A stretch of 64,000 nucleotides of DNA from Telmatospirillum siberiense (GTDB lineage: Bacteria; Pseudomonadota; Alphaproteobacteria; Rhodospirillales; Magnetospirillaceae): contig NZ_PIUM01000022.1 of NCBI RefSeq assembly GCF_002845745.1, positions 45,208 to 109,207 of the forward strand. Reading direction: 5' to 3'. Each line of letters begins with the position of its first letter. Within the stretch, counting starts at the first letter, position 1. The notes beneath the pieces were generated by a model, which did no database searches, was not told the DNA's origin, and was given only the letters and a program-made list of their open reading frames with translations. This document shows positions 41,532 through 50,841 of the stretch, one piece after another. The translations under genes were made by a program, and so were the position numbers.

Positions 41532-42104
41532 TCATTCCTTGATGTCAGAGGCGACCTTCATCCAAACGATACGATCGGGACCGTTAACAGCCCCGTTGTC
41601 GGCGGCGTCGCCCTTCTTGATCTGGTCGACGAACTCCATGCCGTCGATCACCTGGCCCCAGATGGTGTATTGGCCATCAAGCGCGGGCGCCGGGGCGAAG
41701 CAGATGAAAAACTGCGAATCGGCACTGTTGGGATCGGAGGCACGGGCCATCGATACCGTGCCGCGCAGGTGCTTTTCGCGCGAGAACTCCGCCGGCAGAT
41801 GGAACCCCGAACCGCCGCGCCCGGTTCCCGTCGGATCGCCGCCCTGGGCCATGAAGCCGGGGATCACCCGGTGGAAGGGCGTTCCGTCATAAAAACCCTT
41901 ACGGGCCAGCTCCTTGATCCGGGCCACATGCTTGGGCGCCAGATCGGGACGCAAGGCGATCACCACCCGGCCGGTCTTCAACTGCATGACCAGGGTGTTT
42001 TCCGGATCCTTGATGGGCGCCGCGGCGGAAGCGGCCGGAGCCGCCGCCATGCCGGCGAGGCAAAGGCAAACGAACAGAGACTTGATCCAGGACATCCGGT
42101 TCAT
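41532..42104 (-). CDS. Exported cyclophilin-type peptidyl-prolyl cis-trans isomerase
   Basis: A 190-residue cyclophilin that would assist protein folding in the periplasm. An N-terminal signal peptide (about 1-27, ending ASAAA) precedes the cyclophilin fold. Active-site blocks are FHRVIPGFMAQGGD, the SADSQFFICF strand and LDGQYTIWGQVIDG. It directly follows a cytoplasmic paralogue of nearly identical layout, with a 4-nt ATGA overlap, so the pair arose by tandem duplication with gain of a signal sequence. GAGGA precedes ATG 42104; ATG 42095 is an alternative start. Confidence 0.92.
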   Translation of the reverse strand: MNRMSWIKSLFVCLCLAGMAAAPAASAAAPIKDPENTLVMQLKTGRVVIALRPDLAPKHVARIKELARKGFYDGTPFHRVIPGFMAQGGDPTGTGRGGSGFHLPAEFSREKHLRGTVSMARASDPNSADSQFFICFAPAPALDGQYTIWGQVIDGMEFVDQIKKGDAADNGAVNGPDRIVWMKVASDIKE

Positions 42105-42601
42105 TCCTCGACATCGGCGGCGACACGCAGGCGGACGATCTTATCGGGATCGTCGACCATGCCGTTGGCGAAGGAATCGCCGCGCTTGATATTATCGACG
42201 AACTCCATGCCCTCGATCACCTGGCCCCAGATGGAATATTGCCCATCCAGGCTGCGCGCCGGCTCGAACATGATGAAGAACTGGCAATCGGCACTGTTCG
42301 GCGACGCCGCCCGGGCCATCGAACAGGTGCCCCGCACATGTTTCGCCTTGGAAAATTCCGCAGGCAGCTTCTTGCCGCTGCCGCCCGATCCGGTGCCGGT
42401 GGGATCGCCGCCCTGAGCCATGAACCCTTCGATGACGCGATGGAAGACCAATCCGTCATAGAAGCCTTCCCGGGCCAGCTCTTTGATCCGCGCCACATGA
42501 TTGGGCGCCAGATCCGGGCGCAAATCGATCACCACGCGGCCATCCTTCAGATCGAGGTAAAGCGTGTTCTCGCGGTCAGCCGTCGTGGGGGTTTCTGTCA
42601 T
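42101..42601 (-). CDS. ppiB: Cytoplasmic cyclophilin-type peptidyl-prolyl isomerase
   Basis: A 166-residue cyclophilin without signal peptide. It has FHRVIEGFMAQGGD, SADCQFFIMF and LDGQYSIWGQVIEG, matching its exported neighbour block for block. I chose ATG 42601 with GGAG at 8 nt spacing; ATG 42607 is only 2 nt from that site. It lies 24 bp after coaD on the same strand, in the order gyrA-coaD-ppiB-exported ppi, and probably belongs to one transcript. Confidence 0.92.
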   Translation of the reverse strand: MTETPTTADRENTLYLDLKDGRVVIDLRPDLAPNHVARIKELAREGFYDGLVFHRVIEGFMAQGGDPTGTGSGGSGKKLPAEFSKAKHVRGTCSMARAASPNSADCQFFIMFEPARSLDGQYSIWGQVIEGMEFVDNIKRGDSFANGMVDDPDKIVRLRVAADVEE

Positions 42602-42625
42602 ACTCATCGCTCCGGGAATGATAAA

Positions 42626-43150
42626 CTATTCGCCTTTGCCGGCGGGGCTATCCGCCCAGCGTCGATCCAGTTCGGCCCGCACGCTGGGAGAAACGAAAGA
42701 AGAAATATCGCCGCCCAGGCGGCCGATCTCCTTGACGAATCGCGACGAAATGAACTGGCAGCGCTCGGAGGCCATGAGAAACAGCGTCTCGATGCCGGGA
42801 TTCAAGCGGGCGTTCATTCCAGCCATCTGGAATTCATACTCGAAATCAGACACGGCCCTCAAGCCGCGAATGATGACATTGGCGCCGCAAGCCTCGGCGT
42901 AATGCATCAGAAGTATGTCGAAGGAACGGACTTCGATCTTGGTGCCGGTACTGATCGTCATGGCGGAGATGTCCCTCTCCGCCATGGCCACCCGTTCCTC
43001 CATGGTGAACAGGGGGGTCTTGCCGGCGTTATGCGCGACGGCGACGATCAGTCGATCAACGACACGGCTGGCACGCTGGATGATGTCCTGGTGACCATAG
43101 GTAAGAGGATCGAAGGTTCCGGGATAGATACCAATGCGTTCAACCGCCAA
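42626..43150 (-). CDS. coaD: Phosphopantetheine adenylyltransferase
   Basis: A 174-residue enzyme of coenzyme A synthesis that adenylates 4'-phosphopantetheine. The nucleotidyl-transferase motif GIYPGTFDPLTYGH lies at the N-terminus, followed by VIIRGLRAVSDFEYE (about 90-104) and the ISSRFVKE C-terminal loop. No ATG fits the family N-terminus. The TTG at 43150 follows GGGGAGG by 6 nt, and that ribosome site lies inside the last codons of gyrA, 1 nt downstream of whose stop the frame begins. Longer readings upstream are antisense-like or run inside gyrA. TTG use and the tight gap suggest translational coupling to gyrA. Confidence 0.93.
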   Translation of the reverse strand: MAVERIGIYPGTFDPLTYGHQDIIQRASRVVDRLIVAVAHNAGKTPLFTMEERVAMAERDISAMTISTGTKIEVRSFDILLMHYAEACGANVIIRGLRAVSDFEYEFQMAGMNARLNPGIETLFLMASERCQFISSRFVKEIGRLGGDISSFVSPSVRAELDRRWADSPAGKGE

Positions 43151-43151
43151 C

Positions 43152-45842
43152 TCATGCCTCCCCTTGCGCGTCCTTTTCATCGGGCTCGACGGCGTCGTCA
43201 TCGCCTTCGTCCCCACCGTCGGCATCGTCTCCATTGCCGCCGACGTCGCCCAGGCGAGCGACCGAAACCACGCTTTCATCGTCGGCCGTGCGCAGCAGCA
43301 TGACACCCTGGGTCTTGCGGCCGGCAATCCGCACGCCGTCGACGGGAATGCGGATCAGCTTGCCAGCATTGGTCACCAGCATGATCTCGTCGCTGTGCAG
43401 GACCGGGAAGGACGCGATCACCGGACCGGTCTTCTCGGTCAGGTCGATGTTGGCGATGCCGGAACCGCCGCGACCGGTGATGCGATATTCGTAGGCGGAG
43501 GTCCGCTTGCCAAAGCCGTTGACGCTGATCGACAGGATATGCTGTTCGAGCAATGCCAGACGTTCCTGATCCTCGGCGGGCAGATCGCCACGCAGGTAGG
43601 AATCGCGGGTTTCGCTGTCGAATTCGACATGCGAAAGCGTCGACATGCTGATCACCTCGTCGCCGTCTTCCAGACGGATACCCCGCACACCGGTTGAATC
43701 GCGACCCTTGAAGACGCGAACGTCGGTAACGGGGAAACGGATGCATTTTCCGTTGTGCGCGGCCAACAGAACGTCGTCCTGCTCGGTGCAGGTCTGCACG
43801 GCGATCAGACGATCGCCCTCGTCCAGTTTCATGGCGATCTTGCCATTGGCGCGGATGTCGGTGAAATCGGACAGCAGATTGCGCCGCACGTAACCCGAGG
43901 CCGTGGCGAACATCACATGCAGATCGGCCCAACCGGCTTCGTCCTCCGGCAACGGCATGACCGTGGTGATGGTCTCGTCCTGGTCGAGCGGCAGCAGATT
44001 GACCATCGCCTTGCCGCGCGCCTGCGGATTGCCCAGCGGCAGCTTGTAGACTTTCATCTTGTAGGCGATGCCGGTCGAGGAGAAGAAGATGATCGGCGTA
44101 TGGGTGTTGGCGACGAACACCTGGGTGACGAAGTCCTCCTCCCGGATGCTCATGCCGGACCGTCCCTTGCCGCCGCGGCGCTGGGTCCGGTATTCCGACA
44201 GGGGGACCCGCTTGATGTAGCCGGTGTTGGTCACCGTCACCACCATGTCCTCGCGGGCGATCAGATCCTCGATGTCGGCTTCGAATTCGTTCTCTTCGAT
44301 GCTGGTCCGCCGCGGCGTGGCGAACTGCGTCTTCATCTCGACCAGTTCCTCGCGGAGGATCTCGTAGAGCCGTTCGCGGGAACTGAGGATATGGAGGAAC
44401 TCGCGGATCTGCTCGCCGATCTCGGTCAACTCGGAATGGATCTTGTCCCTCTCGAGACCGGTCAGGCGATGCAAACGCAGATCGAGGATGGCCCTGGCTT
44501 GCGTTTCGGACAGCCGGTAATGGCCATCGACCACGCCATGGCCGGGCTCGTCGATCAGAACGATCAGCGGCTCGACGTCGTGAGCCGGCCAATCCCGGGC
44601 CATCAATTGTTCGCGCGCCGTATTGGGATCCGCGGCGGCGCGGATCAGCTTGATCACCGGATCGAGGTTGGCGACGGCGATGGCCAGTCCGACCAACACA
44701 TGGGCCCGGTCCCGGGCCTTGCCCAGTTCGAAGATGGTCCGGCGGGTAATGACCTCGTCGCGAAAGGCGACGAAGGCGACGATGACGTCCCTGAGCGGCA
44801 TCATCTGCGGCCGGCCGCCATTCAGCGCCAGCATATTGACGCCGAACGAGGATTGCAGCGGCGTATAACGATAGAGCTGGTTCAGAACCACATCCGGCAC
44901 GGCGTCGCGTTTGATTTCGATGACGACGCGCACGCCGTCGCGGTCGGATTCGTCCCTGAGATCGGAAATGCCCTCGATGCGCTTGTCGCGCACCAGTTCG
45001 GCCATCTGCTCGATCATCCGCGACTTGTTCACCTGATAAGGAATCTCGGTGACGATGATGGCGGTGCGGTCCTTGCGGACTTCCTCGAAATGGCAGCGGC
45101 CGCGCAGAATCACCGAGCCGCGGCCGGTGGTGAAGGCCGCGCGAATGCCGGAACGCCCGAGAATGATGCCGCCGGTGGGGAAGTCCGGCGCCTCGACGAT
45201 CTGCATCAGTTCTTCGATGGTGATGTTCGGATTATCGATATAAGCGCAGCAGGCGTCGATCACCTCGCCCAGATTGTGGGGCGGAATGTTGGTCGCCATA
45301 CCCACCGCGATGCCGCCCGCGCCGTTGACCAGCAGGTTGGGGAACCGCGCCGGCAGGACCATCGGCTCGTGGGTGGTGTCGTCATAGTTCGACTGGAAAT
45401 TGACGGTTTCCTTGTCGATGTCGTCGAGCAGACTGGCCGCGGCACGGGCCAGACGGGCTTCGGTATATCGCATGGCCGCCGGCGGATCGCCGTCCATCGA
45501 GCCAAAGTTCCCCTGCCCGTCGATCAACTGCAGGCGCATGGAGAAGTCCTGCGCCATGCGGACCATGGCGTCATAGATCGCCGAATCGCCGTGCGGGTGG
45601 TACTTGCCCATGACGTCGCCGACGATGCGGGCCGACTTGCGGAACGGCTTATTGAAGTCGTACCCGCTTTCCTTCATCGAAAACAGGATGCGCCGGTGCA
45701 CGGGCTTCAACCCGTCTCGGACGTCGGGAAGAGCGCGGGAGACGATCACGCTCATGGCGTAGTCGAGGTAGGAGCGCTTCATCTCCTCTTCGATGGTCAC
45801 CGGTGTGATGTCGAATGGCAGCGATGTTGGAGGCGTGGTCAA
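43152..45842 (-). CDS. gyrA: DNA gyrase subunit A
   Basis: An 896-residue type IIA topoisomerase subunit that breaks and rejoins DNA during negative supercoiling. The catalytic Tyr126 is in AAMRYTEAR. The quinolone-resistance-determining loop reads [10 protein letters not shown] with Ser87 and Asp91, the sensitive-type residues. The C-terminal beta-pinwheel has the GyrA-box-like [10 protein letters not shown] motif near 560. A Glu/Asp-rich tail ends the protein. The start is a TTG (45842); an ATG just upstream is out of frame. It is followed after 1 nt by coaD. Confidence 0.97.
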   Translation of the reverse strand: MTTPPTSLPFDITPVTIEEEMKRSYLDYAMSVIVSRALPDVRDGLKPVHRRILFSMKESGYDFNKPFRKSARIVGDVMGKYHPHGDSAIYDAMVRMAQDFSMRLQLIDGQGNFGSMDGDPPAAMRYTEARLARAAASLLDDIDKETVNFQSNYDDTTHEPMVLPARFPNLLVNGAGGIAVGMATNIPPHNLGEVIDACCAYIDNPNITIEELMQIVEAPDFPTGGIILGRSGIRAAFTTGRGSVILRGRCHFEEVRKDRTAIIVTEIPYQVNKSRMIEQMAELVRDKRIEGISDLRDESDRDGVRVVIEIKRDAVPDVVLNQLYRYTPLQSSFGVNMLALNGGRPQMMPLRDVIVAFVAFRDEVITRRTIFELGKARDRAHVLVGLAIAVANLDPVIKLIRAAADPNTAREQLMARDWPAHDVEPLIVLIDEPGHGVVDGHYRLSETQARAILDLRLHRLTGLERDKIHSELTEIGEQIREFLHILSSRERLYEILREELVEMKTQFATPRRTSIEENEFEADIEDLIAREDMVVTVTNTGYIKRVPLSEYRTQRRGGKGRSGMSIREEDFVTQVFVANTHTPIIFFSSTGIAYKMKVYKLPLGNPQARGKAMVNLLPLDQDETITTVMPLPEDEAGWADLHVMFATASGYVRRNLLSDFTDIRANGKIAMKLDEGDRLIAVQTCTEQDDVLLAAHNGKCIRFPVTDVRVFKGRDSTGVRGIRLEDGDEVISMSTLSHVEFDSETRDSYLRGDLPAEDQERLALLEQHILSISVNGFGKRTSAYEYRITGRGGSGIANIDLTEKTGPVIASFPVLHSDEIMLVTNAGKLIRIPVDGVRIAGRKTQGVMLLRTADDESVVSVARLGDVGGNGDDADGGDEGDDDAVEPDEKDAQGEA

Positions 45843-46230
45843 TGGGTCATCTCAAATGTCAGGGAATGTATGGAACGCGGCAGCGACCATAGGGATAGTA
45901 CTTTCGGGCCGGCAAAGTAGCAGATATCGCTTGGAGGAACAAGCCGCGCGGAATCCCCGGGCGAATACCCCGGCATCGTCCCGATGCGGTCCCGCTGTTG
46001 CCGGGAACTAAGCCATCCGACAGATCCGGCTTACACTAAAGGAATTAGAGAACGCCCCGAACCTCCACCGAACGGATAGATCGGAACATTTATAACGGTT
46101 TTGCTTGTAATTTTGCCGGAGAGCAACGACACTGGCCGCATCATTCTGCCCTGGGAAGCTACGCTACTCGTCCGGCACTTGATGCGTTGCACGAAGACGT
46201 GCAGCGCTACTCACTACTTGGAGACATCAA
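45843..46230. promoter_or_regulatory. Divergent gyrA / cold-shock gene control region
   Basis: A 388-bp gene-free interval that must hold the gyrA promoter and the promoter plus leader of the cold-shock gene. Long structured leaders are usual for cspA-type mRNAs. A GTGCAACG...ACGTGCAGCG-type short repeat at 46180-46207 (GCACGAAGACGTGC) could form a small hairpin just before the ribosome site. No regulator site is recognised. Confidence 0.35.
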
Positions 46231-46440
46231 ATGCCGAACGGCACTGTCAAATGGTTCAATGGCACTAAGGGTTACGGCTTCATCACCCCGGAGAACGGCG
46301 GTTCCGACGTGTTCGTCCACATCTCGGCCGTTGAGCGCGCCGGCCTGAAGAGCCTGAACGATGGCCAGCGGGTCTCGTTCGATGAAGAGATCGACCCCCG
46401 CAAGGGCAAGAGCGCGGCCGTCAATATCAAGGCCCTCTAA
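46231..46440 (+). CDS. Cold-shock protein (CspA family)
   Basis: A 69-residue single cold-shock domain that binds single-stranded RNA/DNA and acts as an RNA chaperone. RNP1 is KGYGFI, RNP2 is VFVHIS, and the start [10 protein letters not shown] is typical. GGAG lies 7 nt before ATG 46231. A hairpin (46485-46518) follows. It is a monocistronic unit. Confidence 0.96.
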   Translation: MPNGTVKWFNGTKGYGFITPENGGSDVFVHISAVERAGLKSLNDGQRVSFDEEIDPRKGKSAAVNIKAL

Positions 46441-46484
46441 GGCTCTGATATCCGGCGTGTGCCGCGGCACACCCTGACGTCGTT

Positions 46485-46518
46485 GAAAGCGGTCGGAACG
46501 CAAGTTCCGGCCGCTTTC
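46485..46518 (+). terminator. Hairpin after the cold-shock gene
   Basis: GAAAGCGGTCGGAAC (46485-46499) pairs with GTTCCGGCCGCTTTC (46504-46518) around a GCAA tetraloop, with one G-T type pair. The T run is poor, so termination may be partial. Confidence 0.6.
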
Positions 46519-46628
46519 CGCATTCAGGGCCCCGTTTGTCCAACTTTCTCTACCGAAAAAAAAGATGCGCGAATGTCGTGGCGCGAAAGCGGGAATGACC
46601 GAGTGACGCGGATTTAACGCTTTCCGCC

Positions 46629-47393
46629 CTAACGACAGCGCGAAAAATCCGGCGGACGTTTCTCGCGGAATGCCGCCACCGCCTCGCGCAATTCCTCCGA
46701 CCGCAGGGCCGCCTCGAAAAGCCGCGCTTCCCGCGCGATTCGCTCCGTCACCGGTTCCGGTTCCCGCTTCAGCAAGGCCTTGGCCTGACGCAAGGCCTGG
46801 CGCGGCCGCGCCGCCAGCCGATGGGCGAGAGCCAAGGCGGCCCCCTCCTCCTCACCGACCGCGACAACGGCATTGGCCAGGCCGATTTCCCGGGCCTTGC
46901 CGGCATCGAAGGGCTCGCCCAACAGCAGCAGTTCCGCCGCCCGCTGATAGCCGGACAAACGGGGCAGCAGAAGACTCGACGCCGCCTCCGGCACCAATCC
47001 AAGATTGACGAATGGGAACTGGAACCGGCTGTCGGTGGCGGCCACCACCAGATCGCAATGCAGAAGCATGGTCGAGCCGATCCCGATCGCGGCCCCCTTG
47101 ACGGCGGCGACGACCGGTTTCTCAAGACCGGCCAGCGTCAAAAGAAACCGTTCGAGATCGGTGCCGGTCAATCTTTCCAGGGCGAGAAAATCATTAAGAT
47201 CGTTGCCGGCGGTGAAATCCGCACCGGCCCCGGCCAGAACATGGACCAGCAGGTCATCGTCTTTCTCTCCGGCGGCCAGGGCATTCGCCAAGCCGCCATA
47301 CATGGCCTGAGTCAAGGCGTTCTTCTTTTCCGGTCGGGCCATGCGGACGATCTGCACGGCGCCGTCGCGACTGATTTCGATAAGGTCGGTCAT
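46629..47393 (-). CDS. Enoyl-CoA hydratase/isomerase (crotonase) family protein
   Basis: A 254-residue crotonase-fold protein. The oxyanion-hole segments are GAGADFTAGNDLNDF (about 55-69) and AAIGIGSTML (about 100-109). Only one catalytic Glu is obvious, in LGLVPEAASS (about 133), so it may be an isomerase or another crotonase activity rather than a classical hydratase. Substrate unknown. No other fatty-acid genes are adjacent. The ATG at 47393 is the family start. Confidence 0.88.
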   Translation of the reverse strand: MTDLIEISRDGAVQIVRMARPEKKNALTQAMYGGLANALAAGEKDDDLLVHVLAGAGADFTAGNDLNDFLALERLTGTDLERFLLTLAGLEKPVVAAVKGAAIGIGSTMLLHCDLVVAATDSRFQFPFVNLGLVPEAASSLLLPRLSGYQRAAELLLLGEPFDAGKAREIGLANAVVAVGEEEGAALALAHRLAARPRQALRQAKALLKREPEPVTERIAREARLFEAALRSEELREAVAAFREKRPPDFSRCR

Positions 47394-47445
47394 CTCCCGG
47401 CGTGTCCCCTCTCAGTTTTGATGCCCAGGGAATCTCAAGGTATCG

Positions 47446-47946
47446 TCACGTCCCGCTGATGGACAAGATGGTCAGACCGACATCTCCGGCGGGGCGGCGC
47501 CAAATCACCCGGTCTTGTGGTCCGGCCCCCAGCAGGGCCTGAGCCAATGGCGACAACCAACTGATCAGCCCCTCAGCCGGAACGGCCTCGTCCTCGCCGA
47601 CGATGTGGAAACGAAGGATTTTACCATCGTCGCCCTCGACCGTCACGACATGGCCGAACGCAACCTTGCCCCTGGGATGCGCCGTCGGGTCGATGACGAT
47701 GGCCCGCGCCCGCTTGCGTTCCAGCAGACGAAGCTCACGGGTCAGACGCTTGCGCCGCTGCACCTCGCCCGGATCGGCCTCGCCGGCGGGGATGGCCATC
47801 CGATCGCCTTCCAGCGCCTCCAGGCGCTTTTGCAAGCCGATCAGCCCCCCGGGAGTCAGGTAATAAGGATGAGGACTGTCGGGTGGGAGCGGTTCGTCAT
47901 CGCGACCATCATCGGCGTCGGGCTCGCGTACGAAGGCTCTGCTCAT
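47446..47946 (-). CDS. GreA/GreB-like transcript cleavage factor homologue without the usual acidic tip
   Basis: A 166-residue protein starting MSRAFVREPD, as GreB does, with a coiled-coil N-terminal arm beginning YYLTPGGLIGLQKRL and a C-terminal FKBP-like domain (about 95-166, VAFGHVVTVEGDDG, AEGLISWLSPLAQALLG). The hairpin tip of active Gre factors carries a GDxxENAEY-type acidic motif. At that place this protein reads AGEADPGEVQRRK, so RNA-cleavage stimulation may be lost. It could instead compete for the RNA polymerase secondary channel. ATG 47946 has GGAGG 7 nt upstream. A Rnk-type or GreAB-elongation-factor role are alternatives. Confidence 0.8.
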   Translation of the reverse strand: MSRAFVREPDADDGRDDEPLPPDSPHPYYLTPGGLIGLQKRLEALEGDRMAIPAGEADPGEVQRRKRLTRELRLLERKRARAIVIDPTAHPRGKVAFGHVVTVEGDDGKILRFHIVGEDEAVPAEGLISWLSPLAQALLGAGPQDRVIWRRPAGDVGLTILSISGT

Positions 47947-48061
47947 CGTTTCGCCTCCTTCTCGACTACCCACAGCCTAAGCTGAACACCCTTCTTTGTC
48001 ATTAGTTTAACAGATTGATAATAATAAATATTTTTGGAACATTTGACGGGAATCATGTTCG

Positions 48062-48256
48062 CTACGGGGTGCTTCCGCCACTCCCGTCCGGCAGGTTCCA
48101 ATCGACCAGCGCCATGTTGGGTAAGGCTGCCACGCACAGTTCCCGTGCCTCATGAAGGTTGGCTGCCAGGACCGTCTCAAAGCCGAGTTGTCGTAACATC
48201 TTGTCTAAAACCCGCCTCTGTAACGCAGCGTCCTCAACGATAATGCCGGTCAGCAT
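48062..48256 (-). pseudogene. Truncated response-regulator receiver domain
   Basis: The frame encodes 64 residues that match the first half of a receiver domain. IIVEDAALQRRVLDKML has the acidic pocket, and ALVDWNLPDGSGG has the phosphoacceptor Asp, but the frame ends shortly after it. The switch Ser/Thr, Lys and final helices are missing, so the product cannot fold as a normal receiver. It is the last gene of a minus-strand series with a PAS-EAL protein and a small unknown protein, with a 12-bp gap. I read it as a decayed regulator. Confidence 0.65.
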
Positions 48257-48268
48257 CCAAGCATCTCT

Positions 48269-48466
48269 TCAAAGGGGGCTAAGCCCAAGGCCCTCAACTT
48301 TAACGCGAGCCGAAGTATCGTCGCTACCGTTAAGAGAGGCCAGGAACATCGCCGCTGCGGTAATGCCTTCGCGATGGGCGATTTCGGACGAATGGCCGTG
48401 TCCGAGAGCCTCCGATACGGTTTCATCGTAGGCGTCGGCGATCATCTTTGCTGTGCACTCGTCCAC
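48269..48466 (-). CDS. Small protein of unknown function
   Basis: A 65-residue acidic protein (CTAKMIADAYDETVSEALGH...EGITAAAMFLASL). I chose the GTG at 48466, which has GAGG 5 nt upstream; a longer reading to 48568 overlaps the PAS-EAL gene and is Arg-rich and unlikely. The N-terminal two-thirds is amphipathic helical. It sits between the PAS-EAL gene and the receiver remnant on the same strand, so it may be part of that signalling unit. No domain recognised. Confidence 0.5.
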   Translation of the reverse strand: MDECTAKMIADAYDETVSEALGHGHSSEIAHREGITAAAMFLASLNGSDDTSARVKVEGLGLSPL

Positions 48467-48528
48467 GGTTACCTCATCGCTTTTTCGGGGAGCCTTCCGG
48501 AGAGACTTGGAAGCCGTCCACCGTCGAT

Positions 48529-49827
48529 TCACCGCCCCCCCTCCGCGCCGGCACGTGACGCGGTGCACGGTTTGGAAAGGAAATCTTCGAACGCTTCCGG
48601 CGACAGCGGCGGGCTGAAAAGATATCCTTGATAGTTACCGCAACCGCAGTTCTTAAGAAAACTCAGCTGCCGTTCCGTTTCCACACCTTCGGCGATCACA
48701 TCCATCCCCAAACTTTGTGCCAGAAAGATTATTCCCTTGGCGATGGCGGCGGCAGGATCGGAAGGCCCATCGGTAACGAAGGATCGGTCGATTTTCAGTT
48801 GGTCGACTGGTAGCCTCTTCAGATAGGCCAGTGACGAGTATCCGGTGCCGAAATCATCCAAGGAGAAGCGCAGGCCAGATACCTTCGTCATGGCCATTTT
48901 AGCGACGGCATCATCAAGATCGTCGAGCAACGCGCTTTCGGTCAGTTCCAGATTTAATTTCCGCGGATCGGCGCCGGTGCGGTCCAGCGTTGTCAGAATC
49001 AATTCGACAAAATCCGTTTGCCGAAATTGGTGGGCGCTGACGTTTACCGCCAGGGTAAGGTGCGCCGTTTCCATTCGAGTGGCCCACGCCGCCAATTGGG
49101 CACAGGCTGTTTCCAGAACCCAGGACCCCAACGGCAGAATCAGCCCGGTTTCCTCGGCAAGCGGAATGAACTGATCGGGAAATATCAAGCCTCGTTCGGG
49201 ATGCCGCCAACGCACAAGAGCCTCGACTCCGGTCAGCGCCCCCGTACCACCAACCTGTGGCTGATAGTATAGGATCAATTGCCCCTCTCGGATCGCTGTC
49301 CGCAGTTCCGTTTCCAGAGCAGATAGTCCCAGGTCGTCTTTTTTCCGTATTTCATCCGCATTCATCATTGTTGCAATGCGAACTCCCTCCTCTACTTGCA
49401 GTCTTTTCGAAATATCACGGGCCACAAAAATGATTTGCGTAACGTTGTTGTCGTTGTCTCGCACGCCCTGTATTTTTGATTCAATCCAGAAATACCGACC
49501 GTCCTTTCCCAGACGCCGGAAGATGATCGTACGAACGCCGGATTTTTCTTGTATTTCTTTTATGCTTGATGAAAACAACGCCACGTCGTCCGCATGAACC
49601 AAATCGGTGACCAGACATCCACGCAACTCCTCTTCGGTCTGGTCGAAAAGTTCAAAACTCGCCATCGAGACGTAAAGATAACGCCACTCCAAATTGAGCA
49701 ATGCGATCACAATATGACAGTCTTCTACAAGAATATTATCCACTATATCATCGCATTTTGATCTAATTTCAGCCATTCTTCGGCCATACATTCCATTATT
49801 CGTCTGCGAGACGTTCATGTATTCCAT
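48529..49827 (-). CDS. PAS-EAL c-di-GMP phosphodiesterase
   Basis: A 432-residue cytoplasmic protein with an N-terminal PAS/PAC sensor (about 30-150, ending TQIIFVARDISKRL) and an EAL domain (about 170-415). The catalytic set appears complete: EALVRW, the Asn in LAVNVSAHQF, Glu in ELTESALL, DDFGTGYSSL, LKIDRSFV, AEGVET and the Gln in YQGYLFSPP. It should therefore hydrolyse c-di-GMP. ATG 49827 and ATG 49818 are both possible; AGGG spacing favours 49818. With the I-site-only protein at 20 kb, the window encodes both a c-di-GMP effector and a degrading enzyme. Confidence 0.92.
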   Translation of the reverse strand: MEYMNVSQTNNGMYGRRMAEIRSKCDDIVDNILVEDCHIVIALLNLEWRYLYVSMASFELFDQTEEELRGCLVTDLVHADDVALFSSSIKEIQEKSGVRTIIFRRLGKDGRYFWIESKIQGVRDNDNNVTQIIFVARDISKRLQVEEGVRIATMMNADEIRKKDDLGLSALETELRTAIREGQLILYYQPQVGGTGALTGVEALVRWRHPERGLIFPDQFIPLAEETGLILPLGSWVLETACAQLAAWATRMETAHLTLAVNVSAHQFRQTDFVELILTTLDRTGADPRKLNLELTESALLDDLDDAVAKMAMTKVSGLRFSLDDFGTGYSSLAYLKRLPVDQLKIDRSFVTDGPSDPAAAIAKGIIFLAQSLGMDVIAEGVETERQLSFLKNCGCGNYQGYLFSPPLSPEAFEDFLSKPCTASRAGAEGGR

Positions 49828-49932
49828 CCCTATATTTCTGTCTAGACATCAGGGACAATTGAAAAATCTTCTTTAGCGGATCGATATGAGTGTCCTTGTT
49901 CGAATTTTTCTGTCGTCCGTTATCACCCAAGC

Positions 49933-50211
49933 TCACGAGTCCGACCGAAGAGTCCGCCAGAAATTATGATCTAAAAGAACCTCGGCCGAGATAGTAATAG
50001 ACGTTGCCATTTCGGTGGTCAGGCATAATTGAACATGAAGAATACCATCGACAGAGATCCATTGACGGGAAAACTCCCAGGTTATCCCCAAATGGTCATC
50101 CACCTTGATGAAGATAGTTCCCGGATTCACCTCTCCTCTATACTTTTCACTCGAAAAAATACGTCTTAGAACTTGGAAAAATAAGCGCATCAAGTCGCAC
50201 AACACATGCAA
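49933..50211 (-). CDS. Possible small protein, unknown
   Basis: A 92-residue frame with protein-like composition (LRRIFSSEKYRGEV, TWEFSRQWISVDGILHVQL, LLDHNFWRTL), preceded by TGGAG 4 nt before ATG 50211. There is no domain match I know, and the region is AT-richer than the rest of the window. It may be a small regulatory protein upstream of the PAS-EAL gene, or a chance frame. Confidence 0.35.
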   Translation of the reverse strand: MHVLCDLMRLFFQVLRRIFSSEKYRGEVNPGTIFIKVDDHLGITWEFSRQWISVDGILHVQLCLTTEMATSITISAEVLLDHNFWRTLRSDS

Positions 50212-50841
50212 CTCCAGCCCAGCACGAACGCAAGCGCCGCAGGCCTGAGAGGGATTAGCTGGCTCAAAATAATCGGCATCATCCCCTGCTGGACTCCGAC
50301 GGTCGTCCGGCCACCTCGCATTTACGGCGCGAGCCGGATATCAGTGGACCATGACGGTTAAACAAGAACGTCCTGGACAGTGCACAAGCACAACTTAATT
50401 TAGAATAATTATACCTCTAAGAGGCCTTATTGCTGTGATTGTCGTCACACGCGCCGACAATATTTCATACACAACTAATAGTATAGTATTAATATATATA
50501 TGGAATTTTTCATTCTAGATAATTTAATCTCGGCATATAAATCGGTAAGGCCAGTTTATATCAGAAATATATCTTACCAATTCTGTCTGACAATTTACCA
50601 TATAGGTGCTTTACAAAAATATATTCACAATACAGCATTAATTATTACATGTTATATGACATACGATTTCATAATCGATTGGAGAAGTAGCAATAAAAAA
50701 ATATGTCTATCGGAAGGGAACCGAAAAGACATGGGAGATGCAGTCACTTGGGGCGGCATGCATCGACGTTCCCATAAAAACGCCCCGCGCAATGTCCGCC
50801 TTGATAAACCGACCGGTTCCTTATTCCCAAGGAGATCAACA
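50212..50841. other. AT-rich interval with no recognised gene
   Basis: A 630-bp stretch clearly richer in A and T than the rest of the window, with A/T runs at 50395-50440 and 50480-50720. A frame open across 50500-50841 is low-complexity and has no ribosome site; I treat the true start of the next gene as ATG 50842. The segment may be horizontally acquired or a promoter-rich leader. Confidence 0.45.

Noticed and set aside
43755..45920. A 721-codon plus-strand frame
   Set aside because: Antisense to gyrA, with no ribosome site and no protein-like hydrophobic pattern.
50500..50841. N-terminal extension of the NIT-domain protein
   Set aside because: Low-complexity AT-rich translation without ribosome site; ATG 50842 has GGAG and precedes the membrane helix.
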